Of a DNA stretch of 64,000 nucleotides, positions 55,642 to 64,000 are shown piece by piece. The notes beneath the pieces are model-generated. The model did not search any database. It had not been told where the DNA came from and saw only the letters and a program-made list of their open reading frames with translations. The translations under genes and the position numbers were made by a program. Source of the DNA: Stenotrophomonas maltophilia (GTDB taxonomy: Bacteria > Pseudomonadota > Gammaproteobacteria > Xanthomonadales > Xanthomonadaceae); the NCBI GenBank assembly GCA_900113425.1, contig FOZF01000001.1:2109933-2173932 (forward strand), given 5' to 3'. Position 1 is the stretch's first letter. Each line of letters opens with the position of its first letter.

Positions 55642-57477
55642 ATGGAACATCGGCTGCCGGCGGGCACGCCCGGCGATCCCGGCGCGGTACCGCTGCCGTG
55701 GGGCCGCCTGCTGTTTGAACAGGTCTCGGCCGCACTGCTGGCCGATGGCCTGGTGGCCGGGCAGGACCGCGAGCGCGTGCGGTTTTCCGCGCAGGGTGCC
55801 CGCAACGCCAGTGAAGTCCATCCACTGGTACTGCTGTCCAACCTCAAGCTTGCCGCCAGCGACGGCGGCGAACTGACGCTGGAGCGCCTCACCGAGTGGC
55901 TGGCGCGGCGCACCGGCACCCGCTACCTGCGCATCGACCCGACCCGCGTCGATGTGGCGGCGGTCACGGCCCTGGTTTCGCACGCCTATGCGCGTCGCCA
56001 TCGCTTCCTGCCACTGGCGGTGGACGCCGATCGCGTGCTGGTGGCCACCAGCGAACCGCTGGTGCAGGAATGGCGCCGCGACCTGCAGCACCTGACCCGC
56101 CGCCGCATCGAGCTGGCCGTGGTCAATCCGCTGGACCTGCACCGCTACACCATGGAGTTCTACGGCGTCACGCGCTCGGTGCGTGGCGCGCGCGGCGACG
56201 TGCGCGGCGAGGTGAACACCGCCCTGCCCAGCTTCGAGCAGCTGGTCGAGCTCGGCCGCACCGGCGACGTCAACGCCGACGACCAGCACATCGTGCACAT
56301 CGTCGACTGGCTGCTGCAGTACGCCTATGAGCAGCGTGCGTCGGACATCCACCTGGAGCCGCGCCGCGACATGGGCCGCATGCGCTTCCGCATCGATGGC
56401 GTGCTGCACAAGGTATTCGAGGTGCCACCGGCGGTGATGACCGCCGTGGTCAGCCGCATCAAGGTGCTGGGCCGCATGGACCTGGCCGAGCGTCGCCGGC
56501 CGCAGGATGGCCGCATCAAGACCCGGTCACCGGGTGGGCGCGAGGTGGAAATGCGCCTGTCGACCATGCCCACAGCGTTCGGCGAGAAGTGCGTGATGCG
56601 CATCTTCGACCCGGATGCGGCGTTCAAGAGCATCGACCAGCTGGGTTTCAGCCCGCAGGAGGCTGCCGGCTGGAACGCCCTGGTCGAGCGCCCGCACGGC
56701 ATCGTGCTGGTGACCGGCCCGACCGGCTCGGGCAAGACCACCACCCTGTATTCCACGCTCAAGCGCCTGGCCACCCCGGACGTGAACGTGTGCACGGTGG
56801 AGGATCCGATCGAGATGATCGCGCCGGAGTTCAACCAGATGCAGGTGCAGACCAACATCGACCTGGACTTCGCCAGCGGCGTACGCACCCTGCTGCGGCA
56901 GGATCCGGACATCATCATGATCGGCGAGATCCGCGACCTGGAAACCGCGCAGATGGCGGTGCAGGCGTCGCTGACCGGCCATCTCGTGCTGTCCACCCTG
57001 CACACCAACGACGCTCCCTCGGCCATCACCCGCCTGCTCGACCTGGGCGTGCCGCATTACCTGCTGGCGTCCACCGTCAACGGCATCCTCGCCCAGCGCC
57101 TGGTGCGCACCCTGTGCCCGCACTGCAAGCAGCCGCATACGCTCGGTGCCGCCGATTGGGCGGTACTGGCTGATAGCCATGCCGCATATCCAGATGCCGC
57201 CACGCCCTGTCGGCCGGTCGGTTGCCTGGAGTGCCGGCGCACCGGTTTCCTCGGCCGCATCGGCCTGTATGAGTTGCTGCCATTGGGTTCGCGGCTTCGC
57301 GCGCAGATCCGCGCCGACATGGATCTGGCCGGTTTCAGCCGTGCCGCACGTGCCGAGGGCCTGCGGACCCTGCGCCAGGCGGGGCTTGAAAAGGTGGCGC
57401 AGGGGCTGACTACAATCGAGGAAGTCCTGTCTGTCCTGCCGCCCCCGGATGAACCCAGCGCCCTTCCTGATTCTTGA
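55642..57477 (+). CDS. GspE/PilB-type secretion ATPase (orphan)
   Basis: A 611-residue type II secretion / type IV pilus assembly ATPase. The N-terminal GspEII_N-like domain covers about 25-170. The core has Walker [18 protein letters not shown], the Asp box, Walker [15 protein letters not shown] and the His box [15 protein letters not shown]. Zinc-binding cysteine pairs CPHC and CLEC follow. GspE normally sits in a gsp operon and PilB beside pilC/pilD; here none are adjacent, so it may serve a remote secretion or pilus system. The 3' end overlaps the next gene by 29 bases. Confidence 0.9.
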   Translation: MEHRLPAGTPGDPGAVPLPWGRLLFEQVSAALLADGLVAGQDRERVRFSAQGARNASEVHPLVLLSNLKLAASDGGELTLERLTEWLARRTGTRYLRIDPTRVDVAAVTALVSHAYARRHRFLPLAVDADRVLVATSEPLVQEWRRDLQHLTRRRIELAVVNPLDLHRYTMEFYGVTRSVRGARGDVRGEVNTALPSFEQLVELGRTGDVNADDQHIVHIVDWLLQYAYEQRASDIHLEPRRDMGRMRFRIDGVLHKVFEVPPAVMTAVVSRIKVLGRMDLAERRRPQDGRIKTRSPGGREVEMRLSTMPTAFGEKCVMRIFDPDAAFKSIDQLGFSPQEAAGWNALVERPHGIVLVTGPTGSGKTTTLYSTLKRLATPDVNVCTVEDPIEMIAPEFNQMQVQTNIDLDFASGVRTLLRQDPDIIMIGEIRDLETAQMAVQASLTGHLVLSTLHTNDAPSAITRLLDLGVPHYLLASTVNGILAQRLVRTLCPHCKQPHTLGAADWAVLADSHAAYPDAATPCRPVGCLECRRTGFLGRIGLYELLPLGSRLRAQIRADMDLAGFSRAARAEGLRTLRQAGLEKVAQGLTTIEEVLSVLPPPDEPSALPDS

Positions 57478-58195
57478 AACCGGCCGTCCAGTGCCCTCGC
57501 TGCGTCGTTATGGGCGTTTCCCGCACTGGATCCGCGTCGCCGCCGGCCTGGAAGAACACGAGACGGTGGTGGTCGATGTCGAACACGGCGGCGTACTGCC
57601 CGACCCGCGCGCGTTCGCCGGGGTGATGGTGACCGGCTCGGCCGCCTTCGTCACCGACCACGCCGACTGGAGCGAGCGCAGCGCGGCGTGGCTGCGGCAG
57701 GCCGCCCACGATGACGTGCCGGTGTTCGGCATCTGCTACGGGCACCAGCTGCTGGCGCATGCGCTGGGCGGCGAAGTGGCCTACAACCCGGCCGGACGCG
57801 AGTCGGGCACCATTGAACTGGAGCTGCAGCCGCAGGCAGCACAGGACCCCCTGTTCCAGGGGCTGCCACAGCATTTCGCGGCGCACGCCACCCATCTGCA
57901 GACCGTACTGCGCGCGCCTGAGGGGGCCGCCGTGCTGGCACGCTCGCCGCAGGATGGCTGCCATGCCTTCCGCTGGGGCCGGCAGGCGTGGGGCGTGCAG
58001 TTCCATCCCGAGTTCGCCACCCACCACATGCGCGGCTACGTGCGCGCGCGGGCCGACTGCATCGGCCGCCATGGCGGCTGCGCCCGCAGCATCGAGCGCG
58101 CGGTCAGCGCCGCCCCCCTGGCCCGGCAGCTGCTGCGCCGTTTCGTCCGCCAGGCACGGCAGTCTTCAGCCCAGCCGGCGGCAAAACAGGGATAA
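57449..58195 (+). CDS. Class I glutamine-amidotransferase-like protein (GMP-synthase GATase type)
   Basis: A 248-residue GATase domain. The nucleophile elbow FGICYGHQLLAHALGG contains Cys96, and His186/Glu188 lie in GVQFHPE, giving the full triad. The family uses it to release ammonia from glutamine or, in gamma-glutamyl hydrolases, to cleave gamma-glutamyl bonds. There is no synthetase domain, so the acceptor reaction is unknown; this stand-alone GuaA-like type is common. It overlaps the ATPase gene by 29 bases, which implies co-translation, and precedes a membrane protein gene. Confidence 0.88.
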   Translation: MNPAPFLILETGRPVPSLRRYGRFPHWIRVAAGLEEHETVVVDVEHGGVLPDPRAFAGVMVTGSAAFVTDHADWSERSAAWLRQAAHDDVPVFGICYGHQLLAHALGGEVAYNPAGRESGTIELELQPQAAQDPLFQGLPQHFAAHATHLQTVLRAPEGAAVLARSPQDGCHAFRWGRQAWGVQFHPEFATHHMRGYVRARADCIGRHGGCARSIERAVSAAPLARQLLRRFVRQARQSSAQPAAKQG

Positions 58196-58239
58196 TCGGC
58201 GACGCGGGTACCTGCCCGCTCCCCTTCTGTCCTCTCCGG

Positions 58240-59157
58240 ATGTCCATGAAAGAGATTCGCAAGCTGCCGGCCTCGGCGGGCGCCCAGTGGTTGCTGGATA
58301 CGTTCTCCCTGTACCGGCGTGCACCGCTGCAGCTGGCGCGGATCGGCCTGACCTGGATGCTGGTCAGCTGGGTGGTCACCCTGCTGTCCACCCTGGTGCC
58401 CGGCGCGCTGGGCCTGGCCGTGCAGCTGATGACCCTGGCCGTCTCGCCGATCATGTTCGGCGGCATGCTGTACGCCATGGGCGAGATCGACGATGGCCGG
58501 CCCGGCCTGGTCACCCACCTGCTGCAGCCGATCCGTGACCACCGCGTCAGCCACCTGCTGGTGCCGCTGGCGATCCAGGTGCTGGTGGTCCTGCTGCTGG
58601 GCGTGCTGCTGTACCTGATGATCGGTCGCGAAGGCTTCGCCGCCTTCAGCGACGTCATGGCACGGATGGAAGAGATCGCCCGCAGCAACCAGCAGGTCAG
58701 CCCCGAAGCTGCCGCCGAACTGGTTGCCCAGCTGCCGGCCACGCGCATCGCACTGTGGATGCTGCTGGTGTTCGTGACCGCCATCGCCCTGACCCTGGCG
58801 ATGTTCACCCAGCCAGCGCTGGTGGTGTTCGACAAGCAGAGCGGCATGCACGCGCTGCGCCTGAGCCTGCAGGGCTGCATCGAGAACATCGCGGCGATGG
58901 CGGTGTTCGCCGTGCTCGGCGTGATCGCCGCCTTCTGCGGCTACATCCTGTTCGTGATCGTGATCCAGATCGCGATGCTGCTGGGGGGGCAGATGGTGGC
59001 CGTGTTCATCGCCCAGCTGCTGCTGACCACCGTGGTGATGCCGCTGTACGTCGGCGCGGTGTATGCCGCCTGGAAGCAGATGTTCGTGCACCGTGGCAGC
59101 CGTGGCGCTCCGCCGATTCCGGCCACGCCGCCGGTGAACGACGTCTTCCACGCCTGA
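58240..59157 (+). CDS. BPSS1780-type multispanning membrane protein
   Basis: A 305-residue protein with about six hydrophobic segments, for example near 34-60, 61-85, 105-130, 168-195, 214-250 and 251-280. The segments MTLAVSPIMFGGMLYAMGEIDDGRP and ALRLSLQGCIENIAAMAVF resemble the BPSS1780 family of uncharacterised membrane proteins. The start could also be the ATG two codons later. It is the third gene of the ATPase-GATase unit; whether it belongs functionally is unknown. Confidence 0.75.
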   Translation: MSMKEIRKLPASAGAQWLLDTFSLYRRAPLQLARIGLTWMLVSWVVTLLSTLVPGALGLAVQLMTLAVSPIMFGGMLYAMGEIDDGRPGLVTHLLQPIRDHRVSHLLVPLAIQVLVVLLLGVLLYLMIGREGFAAFSDVMARMEEIARSNQQVSPEAAAELVAQLPATRIALWMLLVFVTAIALTLAMFTQPALVVFDKQSGMHALRLSLQGCIENIAAMAVFAVLGVIAAFCGYILFVIVIQIAMLLGGQMVAVFIAQLLLTTVVMPLYVGAVYAAWKQMFVHRGSRGAPPIPATPPVNDVFHA

Positions 59158-59169
59158 GCACGCCCAACG

Positions 59170-59194
59170 GTAGCGCCGGGCCATGCCCGGCGCT
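59170..59194. repeat. GTAG REP (plus orientation)
   Basis: GTAGCGCCGGGCCATGCCCGGC lies between the convergent membrane-protein and tatC genes. Confidence 0.88.
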
Positions 59195-59200
59195 GCCACA

Positions 59201-59950
59201 TCACGCGGCGGGCTTCTTCACCACCGAGGACGGCACCAGCCATCGCGCGGCATGGATGCCCAGTTCGTACAGCAGGCACATCGGGATCGCCAGCATCAGC
59301 TGCGAGACCACGTCCGGCGGCGTCAGCACGGCCGCCACCACGAAGATGCCCACGATCGCGTAGCCACGGCCTTCCTTGAACTGCTGCGGCGTCACCCATC
59401 CCAGCAGCACCAGGATCACCATCGCCACCGGCAGCTCGAAGCTGCCACCAAAGGCGAAGAAGATCGCCAGCACGAAATCCAGGTAAGCGTTGGCGTCCGG
59501 AGTGATCGCGATCACATCGGGGCTGAAGGTGGTGAGGAAGTGGAACACCGCCGGCAACACCAGGAAATAGGCGAAGGCGCAACCGGTATAGAACAGCAGC
59601 ACCGACGACACCAGCAGCGGCACCGCCAGGCGCTTTTCGCGGGCATACAGTCCCGGCGCGACGAAGGCCCACAGCTGGTACAGCAGCCACGGCACCGCCA
59701 CGAACAGCGCGACGAAGAAGGTCAGCTTCAACGGAGCGAAGAAGGCGCCGGCCGGGTTGGTGGCGATCATCGTCTGGCCGTTCGGCAGCTGCGAGACCAG
59801 CGGCTCGGCCAGCGCGTTGTACAGCTTCTGGGTAAAGGGCAGCAGTGCCAGCAGCACCACGCCCAGGCCCAGCAGCGCACGCACCAGGCGGCCGCGAAGT
59901 TCCACCAGATGTTCAACCAGCGAGCTCTCGCCGAAATCCTGTTCGCTCAT
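59201..59950 (-). CDS. tatC: Sec-independent protein translocase TatC
   Basis: A 249-residue inner-membrane receptor for twin-arginine signal peptides. Six TM helices are predicted. The N-terminal SSLVEHLVELRGRLVRALLG and the first periplasmic loop with PLTFF-like KLTFFVALFVAVPWLLYQLWAFVAPGL, carrying the conserved signal-recognition Glu nearby, are typical. Its ATG overlaps the tatB stop (ATGA). It is the last gene of tatABC. Confidence 0.97.
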   Translation of the reverse strand: MSEQDFGESSLVEHLVELRGRLVRALLGLGVVLLALLPFTQKLYNALAEPLVSQLPNGQTMIATNPAGAFFAPLKLTFFVALFVAVPWLLYQLWAFVAPGLYAREKRLAVPLLVSSVLLFYTGCAFAYFLVLPAVFHFLTTFSPDVIAITPDANAYLDFVLAIFFAFGGSFELPVAMVILVLLGWVTPQQFKEGRGYAIVGIFVVAAVLTPPDVVSQLMLAIPMCLLYELGIHAARWLVPSSVVKKPAA

Positions 59951-60432
59951 CGGCCGCGCTCCTCGCTCTCCGGCGCTGGCACCGGACGGGTGTCGACAGC
60001 ATCCGCCGCGGATGCAGCGGACGCCCCGCCTGCATCGGCCGCAGTGCCGTCGCCCATGGACGTGGGAGGTGCAGCCTGCTGTGCCTGGCTGACATGCGGC
60101 GGCAGGTCCGCCGGCGCCGGTGCCCGCGTCTCCTGCGCCAGCGCATCACCCTGCTGCTGTGCCTGCTCGGCTTCGCGACGGATCGCCTCGCCGCTGGCAC
60201 GCAACTGGTTCTCGGTGTCCTGCATGCCCTGCCGCACGTCCTGCATGTGCCGCTTGATCTCTTCGGCCTGCAGCTCGCGCTCCAGTTCCTGTTTCACCGA
60301 GTCCCACTGATTGCGGGCACGACGGACCCACAGGCCGGCAAAACGGGCCGCCTTGGGCAGGCGTTCGGGACCGAGCACCACCAGGGCGACCACCGCAATG
60401 ACCAGCAGTTCGCTGAAGCCGATATCAAACAC
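59947..60432 (-). CDS. tatB: Sec-independent protein translocase TatB
   Basis: A 161-residue protein with the N-terminal FDIGFSELLVIAVVALVVLGPERLP (TM helix, conserved Glu8 and hinge GPERLP). An amphipathic helix and a long charged helical region follow at about 40-100. The C-terminal third is Ala/Pro-rich and probably disordered. It forms the receptor complex with TatC and overlaps tatC by four bases. Confidence 0.96.
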   Translation of the reverse strand: MFDIGFSELLVIAVVALVVLGPERLPKAARFAGLWVRRARNQWDSVKQELERELQAEEIKRHMQDVRQGMQDTENQLRASGEAIRREAEQAQQQGDALAQETRAPAPADLPPHVSQAQQAAPPTSMGDGTAADAGGASAASAADAVDTRPVPAPESEERGR

Positions 60433-60447
60433 CGCGACCGCTCCGGA

Positions 60448-60675
60448 TCAGCGTGCGTTGCGGTCGTGCTCGTCCTGCGCGGTGCGCGAGGCGTCCTGGC
60501 TGCGCGTCTCATCGCCCAGCTGCGCGTTCGGCTTGTCCTCGTCGCGCATGCCCTTCTTGAATTCCTTGACCGCCGAACCGAGGTCCTTGGCGCCACTGGT
60601 CAGACGCTTGGTGCCGAACACCAGCAGGACGATGGCCAGCACGACCAACCAATGCCAGATGCTGAAACTGCCCAT
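60448..60675 (-). CDS. tatA: Sec-independent protein translocase TatA
   Basis: A 75-residue pore-forming subunit. [25 protein letters not shown] gives the N-terminal TM helix and the FGTKRL hinge, and [11 protein letters not shown] is the amphipathic helix. The ATG at 60675 matches the family length; an ATG 13 codons upstream is less likely. It is first of tatA-tatB-tatC. Confidence 0.95.
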   Translation of the reverse strand: MGSFSIWHWLVVLAIVLLVFGTKRLTSGAKDLGSAVKEFKKGMRDEDKPNAQLGDETRSQDASRTAQDEHDRNAR

Positions 60676-60750
60676 AAAGACGCTCGTTACGTTAGTGATC
60701 AGGCTGTCGAGCATAGCGCACCGGCCGTTAGCCGGCGCGCGTGACGAAAG

Positions 60751-61644
60751 TCAGTTCCCGCCCAGCGTCTCCGTGCGGATTTCGCCTTCATTGACCGGCT
60801 GGAAGCCCTGCTGCTGTGGCGGCGGGTTCTGCGGCACGTTCTGCAGGGGCGCGGTGGTGGCTTCCGCCGGCACCGCCGGGGCTGCCTGAACAGGCGGCGG
60901 TGCGACCGTCGGCGCCGGAGCCGGGCGCGAGGCCGTGCCACCATTGCCGCTGCGGTTGTTGCGCGCGGCATAGGTCGCCTCCTCCAGGCGATCACGGAAG
61001 GCGACCACATCCATCGACGGCGTGCCTGCTGCCCGGCCCTCGAAGATCATCCGCGGCGTGGTGTTGCTGCCATAGGCGTCAAGGTTGGCGGCATCGTCGA
61101 TCTGCAGCACCGCACCGTCCAGGGCGACGCCCGCGAACAGGCCACGCGCACGCGACCACGACCAGATTTCGGCCTTGAGCTGGCCATCGGTGGCCGCAGC
61201 GGCATTGCGGCCGACCGGACCGGCCGCCACACCGGCATCGGCGCCCAGGGTGAACTTGCCGTTGACCAGGTTGTCCAGGCTGCGGTCGTTGCGGAACACC
61301 AGCACCACGTCCGACGACTGCACGCCGGCCTGGAAGCCAATGCTGCCGCCGGTGAGCTTGACGAAGACCGGGTTGGACCAGGCGCCGTTCGGCATGCGGA
61401 CCGACATCAGGCCATGGCCACGGCGGCCACCAATGACCAGGCCTGCCTTGATCGTGTCGGGAATGACGATGACCGCGCGGCCTTCGTCGAGCAATTTGTC
61501 GGGAATCCCCTGTTCAGGAATTTCCTGGATTTCAGCCAGCACACGCACCGCGTTGCGGGCGCGCTGGTCTTCCTGCGGCCCGGCCATGGCCTGGCTGGAC
61601 AGCAGGCTGGCGGCGATCAGCAGGGCTTGGATCGGGCGACGCAT
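60751..61644 (-). CDS. Secreted lipid-binding SYLF (Ysc84-like) domain protein
   Basis: A 297-residue protein with a signal peptide (ALLIAASLLSSQAMA). The SYLF domain spans about 30-205: LLDEGRAVIVIPDTIKAGLVIGGRRGHGLMSVR, SIGFQAGVQSSDVVLVFRN and a conserved ALDGAVLQIDD. The C-terminus is a proline/glutamine-rich low-complexity tail (PAPAPTVAPPPVQAAPAV...). In eukaryotes SYLF domains bind phosphoinositides; the bacterial role is unknown. It is upstream of tatA in the same direction, though its own signal peptide is Sec-like, without twin arginines. Confidence 0.9.
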   Translation of the reverse strand: MRRPIQALLIAASLLSSQAMAGPQEDQRARNAVRVLAEIQEIPEQGIPDKLLDEGRAVIVIPDTIKAGLVIGGRRGHGLMSVRMPNGAWSNPVFVKLTGGSIGFQAGVQSSDVVLVFRNDRSLDNLVNGKFTLGADAGVAAGPVGRNAAAATDGQLKAEIWSWSRARGLFAGVALDGAVLQIDDAANLDAYGSNTTPRMIFEGRAAGTPSMDVVAFRDRLEEATYAARNNRSGNGGTASRPAPAPTVAPPPVQAAPAVPAEATTAPLQNVPQNPPPQQQGFQPVNEGEIRTETLGGN

Positions 61645-61801
61645 GGCGGGCTCCAGAAGTCAGTCCATAGGAAGATATAGCAAGTGACTGAAATTAGTGG
61701 TGTTGCGATGAATCGGCAATGAGCGTCAACGGTCCGCCATCGCAGATGACTATGCCTGCGATGCAGATCCTGCATCCCGATACAGCGGCAGATCGGCGAC
61801 A

Positions 61802-62773
61802 ATGAGCCCCATGCTCGACGCACCCGATACCGCCGTGCTGGCGGTCAACCTAGGCACGCCCGAGACGCCGACGGCCCCCGCCGTACGCCGTTACCTGGCT
61901 GAGTTCCTGTCCGACCCGCGCGTGGTCTCGATTCCGGCGCTGCTGTGGCAGCCGCTGCTGCGCGGCCTGATCCTCCCATTGCGCAGCGGCCGCTCGGCCG
62001 CCAAGTACGCCCAGGTCTGGCTGCCCGAGGGCTCGCCGCTGATGGTCTACACACGGCGGCTGGCGCAGGCCATGCAGGCACTGCTGCCGACCCTACGCGT
62101 GCGCCATGCGATGCGCTACGGCGAACCCGCATTGACCGCAGAGCTGGACCGGCTGGCGGCGGAAGGCGTGCGGCGCATCGTGGTGCTGCCCCTGTATCCC
62201 CAGTATTCGACCACCACCACCGCATCGGTCGAGGATCGCGTCGATGCCTGGCAGCGCAGGAATCCGGGTATCACCGTCAGCCTGGTACAGGACTACTCGG
62301 TCGACCCGGACTGGGTCGCGGCCGTGGCGGCCTCCATCCAGCGCTACTGGCAGGCGCATGGCCGCGGCCAGATGTTGATGTTCTCCTTCCACGGCATTCC
62401 ACAGCGCCTGGCCGATGGCGGTGATCCCTATCCGCAGCGCTGCGAAGCCAGCGCGCAGGCGATCGCCAATGCGCTGGGCCTGGACCGGAGTGAGTGGCAG
62501 CTCGGCTACCAGTCGCGCTTCGGCCGCGAACGCTGGCTGCAGCCTTATGCCGAACCCAGCCTGTGGGCGCTGGCCGAGGCCGGCGTGAAGCAGATCGACG
62601 TGGTCTGCCCGGGCTTTGCCACCGACTGCCTGGAAACGCTGGAAGAAGTCGAGATGGGATTCACTGAAACCCTCGCCGAACGCGGCGCACGGATGCGTTA
62701 CATCCCCTGCCTCAACGATGGATCCGAGCACGCGCGTGCCCTGGCACGGCTGGCCGTGGCCTCGCTGGCATGA
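61802..62773 (+). CDS. hemH: Ferrochelatase
   Basis: A 323-residue enzyme that inserts Fe2+ into protoporphyrin IX, the last step of haem synthesis. The catalytic His lies in [10 protein letters not shown], the Glu in CLETLEEV, and the porphyrin-binding region [14 protein letters not shown] is present. There is no C-terminal cysteine cluster, so no [2Fe-2S] centre is expected. The stop overlaps the start of the hydrolase gene (ATGA). The other haem gene, hemF, is at 2014. Confidence 0.97.
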   Translation: MSPMLDAPDTAVLAVNLGTPETPTAPAVRRYLAEFLSDPRVVSIPALLWQPLLRGLILPLRSGRSAAKYAQVWLPEGSPLMVYTRRLAQAMQALLPTLRVRHAMRYGEPALTAELDRLAAEGVRRIVVLPLYPQYSTTTTASVEDRVDAWQRRNPGITVSLVQDYSVDPDWVAAVAASIQRYWQAHGRGQMLMFSFHGIPQRLADGGDPYPQRCEASAQAIANALGLDRSEWQLGYQSRFGRERWLQPYAEPSLWALAEAGVKQIDVVCPGFATDCLETLEEVEMGFTETLAERGARMRYIPCLNDGSEHARALARLAVASLA

Positions 62774-63624
62774 GCCTGCAGGGGTTCGAACTCGAGGTCG
62801 GCGGCGCGCGCGTGGCCGGCCTGCGCAATCACGGGCAGGGCCCGCGTGTGCTGGCCCTGCACGGGTGGCTGGATAACGCCGCCAGCTTCGTGCCACTCGC
62901 GCCGCATCTGCCCCATCTGGATCTGGTGGCCATCGACCTGCCTGGCCATGGCCACAGCGCCCATCTCCCGGCCGGCGCCAGTTACACCACCGCTGCCGCG
63001 ATCTGCCACGTGCTTGATGTGGCCGACGCGCTGGGCTGGGAGCGCTTCAGCCTGCTCGGCCATTCGATGGGTGCGGGCATCGCCAGCCTGACTGCGGCGG
63101 TCAGTGACCGCATTGAACGCCTGGTCGCCATCGAGGCGCTGGGTGGACTGCGGGGACCGGAAGAGGACACCGCGCATCGGCTGCGTGAGCATGTGACTGC
63201 CACGCGTGCGCTATCGCGCAAGCAGCTTCGGGTTTTTCCCGATCTTTCCGCGCCGATCCGCGCACGGATGATGACCAACCAGCTCAGCGAAGGCTGCGCG
63301 CGCCTGCTGGTCGAGCGCGGGGTCGAGCCCGTGGAGGGCGGCTATCGCTGGTGCAGCGATCCGCGCCTGATGCTGCCCACCGCCATCCGGCTCAGCGAGG
63401 GCCAGATCGACAACCTGCTGCAGGCCATCGCGTGCCCTACGCAGGTGATCTACGCGACTCCCGCGCAGTCGTACTATCCCGAGCCGATGCGCAGCGAGCG
63501 ACTGCAGCACCTGCGCGACGGGCGCCTGGCCGTGTTTCCGGGCAACCATCACCTGCATATGGAAGCGCCCGCGCAGATCGCGGCAGTGATCCAGCCGTTC
63601 CTGGGACAGGGTAACGCCGGCTGA
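62770..63624 (+). CDS. Alpha/beta hydrolase
   Basis: A 284-residue soluble hydrolase. The oxyanion region [12 protein letters not shown], the nucleophile Ser99 in LLGHSMGAG and the late catalytic His in PGNHHLHME are all present, with the acid in the usual strand 7 area. Such enzymes act on esters, lipids or haloalkanes; nothing in the sequence fixes the substrate. It is translationally coupled to hemH by a four-base overlap, which suggests joint expression but not necessarily a shared pathway. Confidence 0.9.
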   Translation: MSLQGFELEVGGARVAGLRNHGQGPRVLALHGWLDNAASFVPLAPHLPHLDLVAIDLPGHGHSAHLPAGASYTTAAAICHVLDVADALGWERFSLLGHSMGAGIASLTAAVSDRIERLVAIEALGGLRGPEEDTAHRLREHVTATRALSRKQLRVFPDLSAPIRARMMTNQLSEGCARLLVERGVEPVEGGYRWCSDPRLMLPTAIRLSEGQIDNLLQAIACPTQVIYATPAQSYYPEPMRSERLQHLRDGRLAVFPGNHHLHMEAPAQIAAVIQPFLGQGNAG

Positions 63625-63651
63625 AACATCGGCTGCTGAAAAGCACAAAGA

Positions 63652-63681
63652 AAAACCCCGCTGCGTGAGCAGCGGGGTTTT
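63652..63681. terminator. Bidirectional terminator between hydrolase gene and rRNA operon
   Basis: AAAACCCCGCTGC-GTGA-GCAGCGGGGTTTT is a perfect 13-bp palindrome with A/T runs at both ends, so it should stop transcription from both the hemH-hydrolase unit and the convergent rRNA operon. Confidence 0.93.
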
Positions 63682-63691
63682 GGGTATAAAC

Positions 63692-63806
63692 CCTGGCGAT
63701 GACCTACTCTCGCATGGCTTGAGCCACACTACCATCGGCGCAGCTGCGTTTCACTTCCGAGTTCGGGATGGGATCGGGTGGTTCCACAGCGCTAATTTCA
63801 CCAGGG
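63692..63806 (-). rRNA. rrf: 5S ribosomal RNA
   Basis: The minus strand shows the 5S sequence with its landmarks: ACCCGATCCCATCCCGAACT near the 5' third, GTGAAACGC, and the 3' part GTAGTGTGG...GAGAGTAGGTCATCGCC. The 5' CCTGG and 3' CCAGG ends pair as helix I. It is the last gene of an rRNA operon and is followed by the terminator at 63652. Ends are accurate to a few bases. Confidence 0.96.
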
Positions 63807-63931
63807 AGGCTTTTGGAGAGTCGCACTCGTCCCGGGGGGACAAGGCGCCAGCCTCGCATAGTTCTTGTGACGTAGCGTGCACTTGGATGCTCTTACGACG
63901 CTGTCGTAAAGCCAAGGCAACTTGAGGTTAT

Positions 63932-64000
63932 ATGGTCAAGCCGCACGGATCATTAGTATCAGTTAGCTCAATACATTGCTGTACTTACACACCTGACCTA
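63932..64000 (-). rRNA. rrl: 23S ribosomal RNA, 3' end only
   Basis: The last 69 bases, read on the minus strand, contain TTGAGCTAACTGATACTAAT and then CCGTGCGGCTTGACC, the conserved 3' terminus of bacterial 23S rRNA. The rest lies beyond the window. The 23S-5S spacer is about 125 bases and holds no tRNA. The 3' boundary is approximate. Confidence 0.93.

Noticed and set aside
63807..63931. tRNA gene in the spacer between 23S and 5S rRNA
   Set aside because: The spacer is about 125 bases and shows no cloverleaf or T-loop GTTCGA motif.

Overview
The window is a high-GC gammaproteobacterial chromosome segment. It looks like Stenotrophomonas, most likely the S. maltophilia complex. The evidence is Xanthomonadaceae gene content and order (rsmG-parA-parB, glyQ-glyS, tamA-tamB, polA followed by an sX13-like RNA) and many GTAG-headed REP palindromes of the SMAG type described in S. 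maltophilia. I see no prophage, transposase, CRISPR array or tRNA. This is mostly core genome, and the interesting signals are regulatory and small.

Layout. 1-6.9 kb: end of an S9 peptidase, NUDIX hydrolase, membrane protein, hemF, a DUF421 protein, a C-rich-loop sRNA (sX13-like), polA and a DUF2782 lipoprotein. 7-14 kb: universal stress protein, small unknown proteins, uvrD, an FAD enzyme and cardiolipin synthase. 14-17.3 kb: rpmB-rpmG, a LysR/Rid-like divergent pair and a periplasmic TonB-C-like protein. 17.3-23.5 kb: a czcICBA-type heavy-metal RND efflux operon. 23.5-31.9 kb: a DUF885 protein, a three-gene glycolipid module (UDP-uronate epimerase, DPM1-like transferase, LABN protein), parB-parA-rsmG, a phosphopantetheinyl transferase, a GlsB-type protein and xthA.

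32-44.3 kb: an aldehyde dehydrogenase, then an acetate/organic-acid locus. This consists of an MHS-family transporter and a DcaP-type porin divergent from acs, then a CrbR-like response regulator and a CrbS-like SLC5/histidine-kinase hybrid. The manganese exporter gene mntP lies between crbR and crbS. mntP carries both a yybP-ykoY Mn2+ riboswitch and an upstream MntR-type palindrome.

44.4-64 kb: an S46 dipeptidyl-peptidase, tamB-tamA, glyS-glyQ, an orphan GspE/PilB-type ATPase overlapping a glutamine-amidotransferase-like gene, a membrane protein, tatA-tatB-tatC, a SYLF protein, hemH with an alpha/beta hydrolase, and the 3' end of an rRNA operon (5S and the tail of 23S, minus strand).

How the genes work together: several units are functional modules. 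They are RND metal efflux, acetate activation with its sensor and regulator plus probable uptake proteins, outer-membrane assembly (TamAB), twin-arginine export, chromosome segregation and haem synthesis (hemF and hemH at separate sites). Starts were chosen by reading ribosome-binding sites, overlaps and family-typical N-termini. Many are shorter than the longest open frame.
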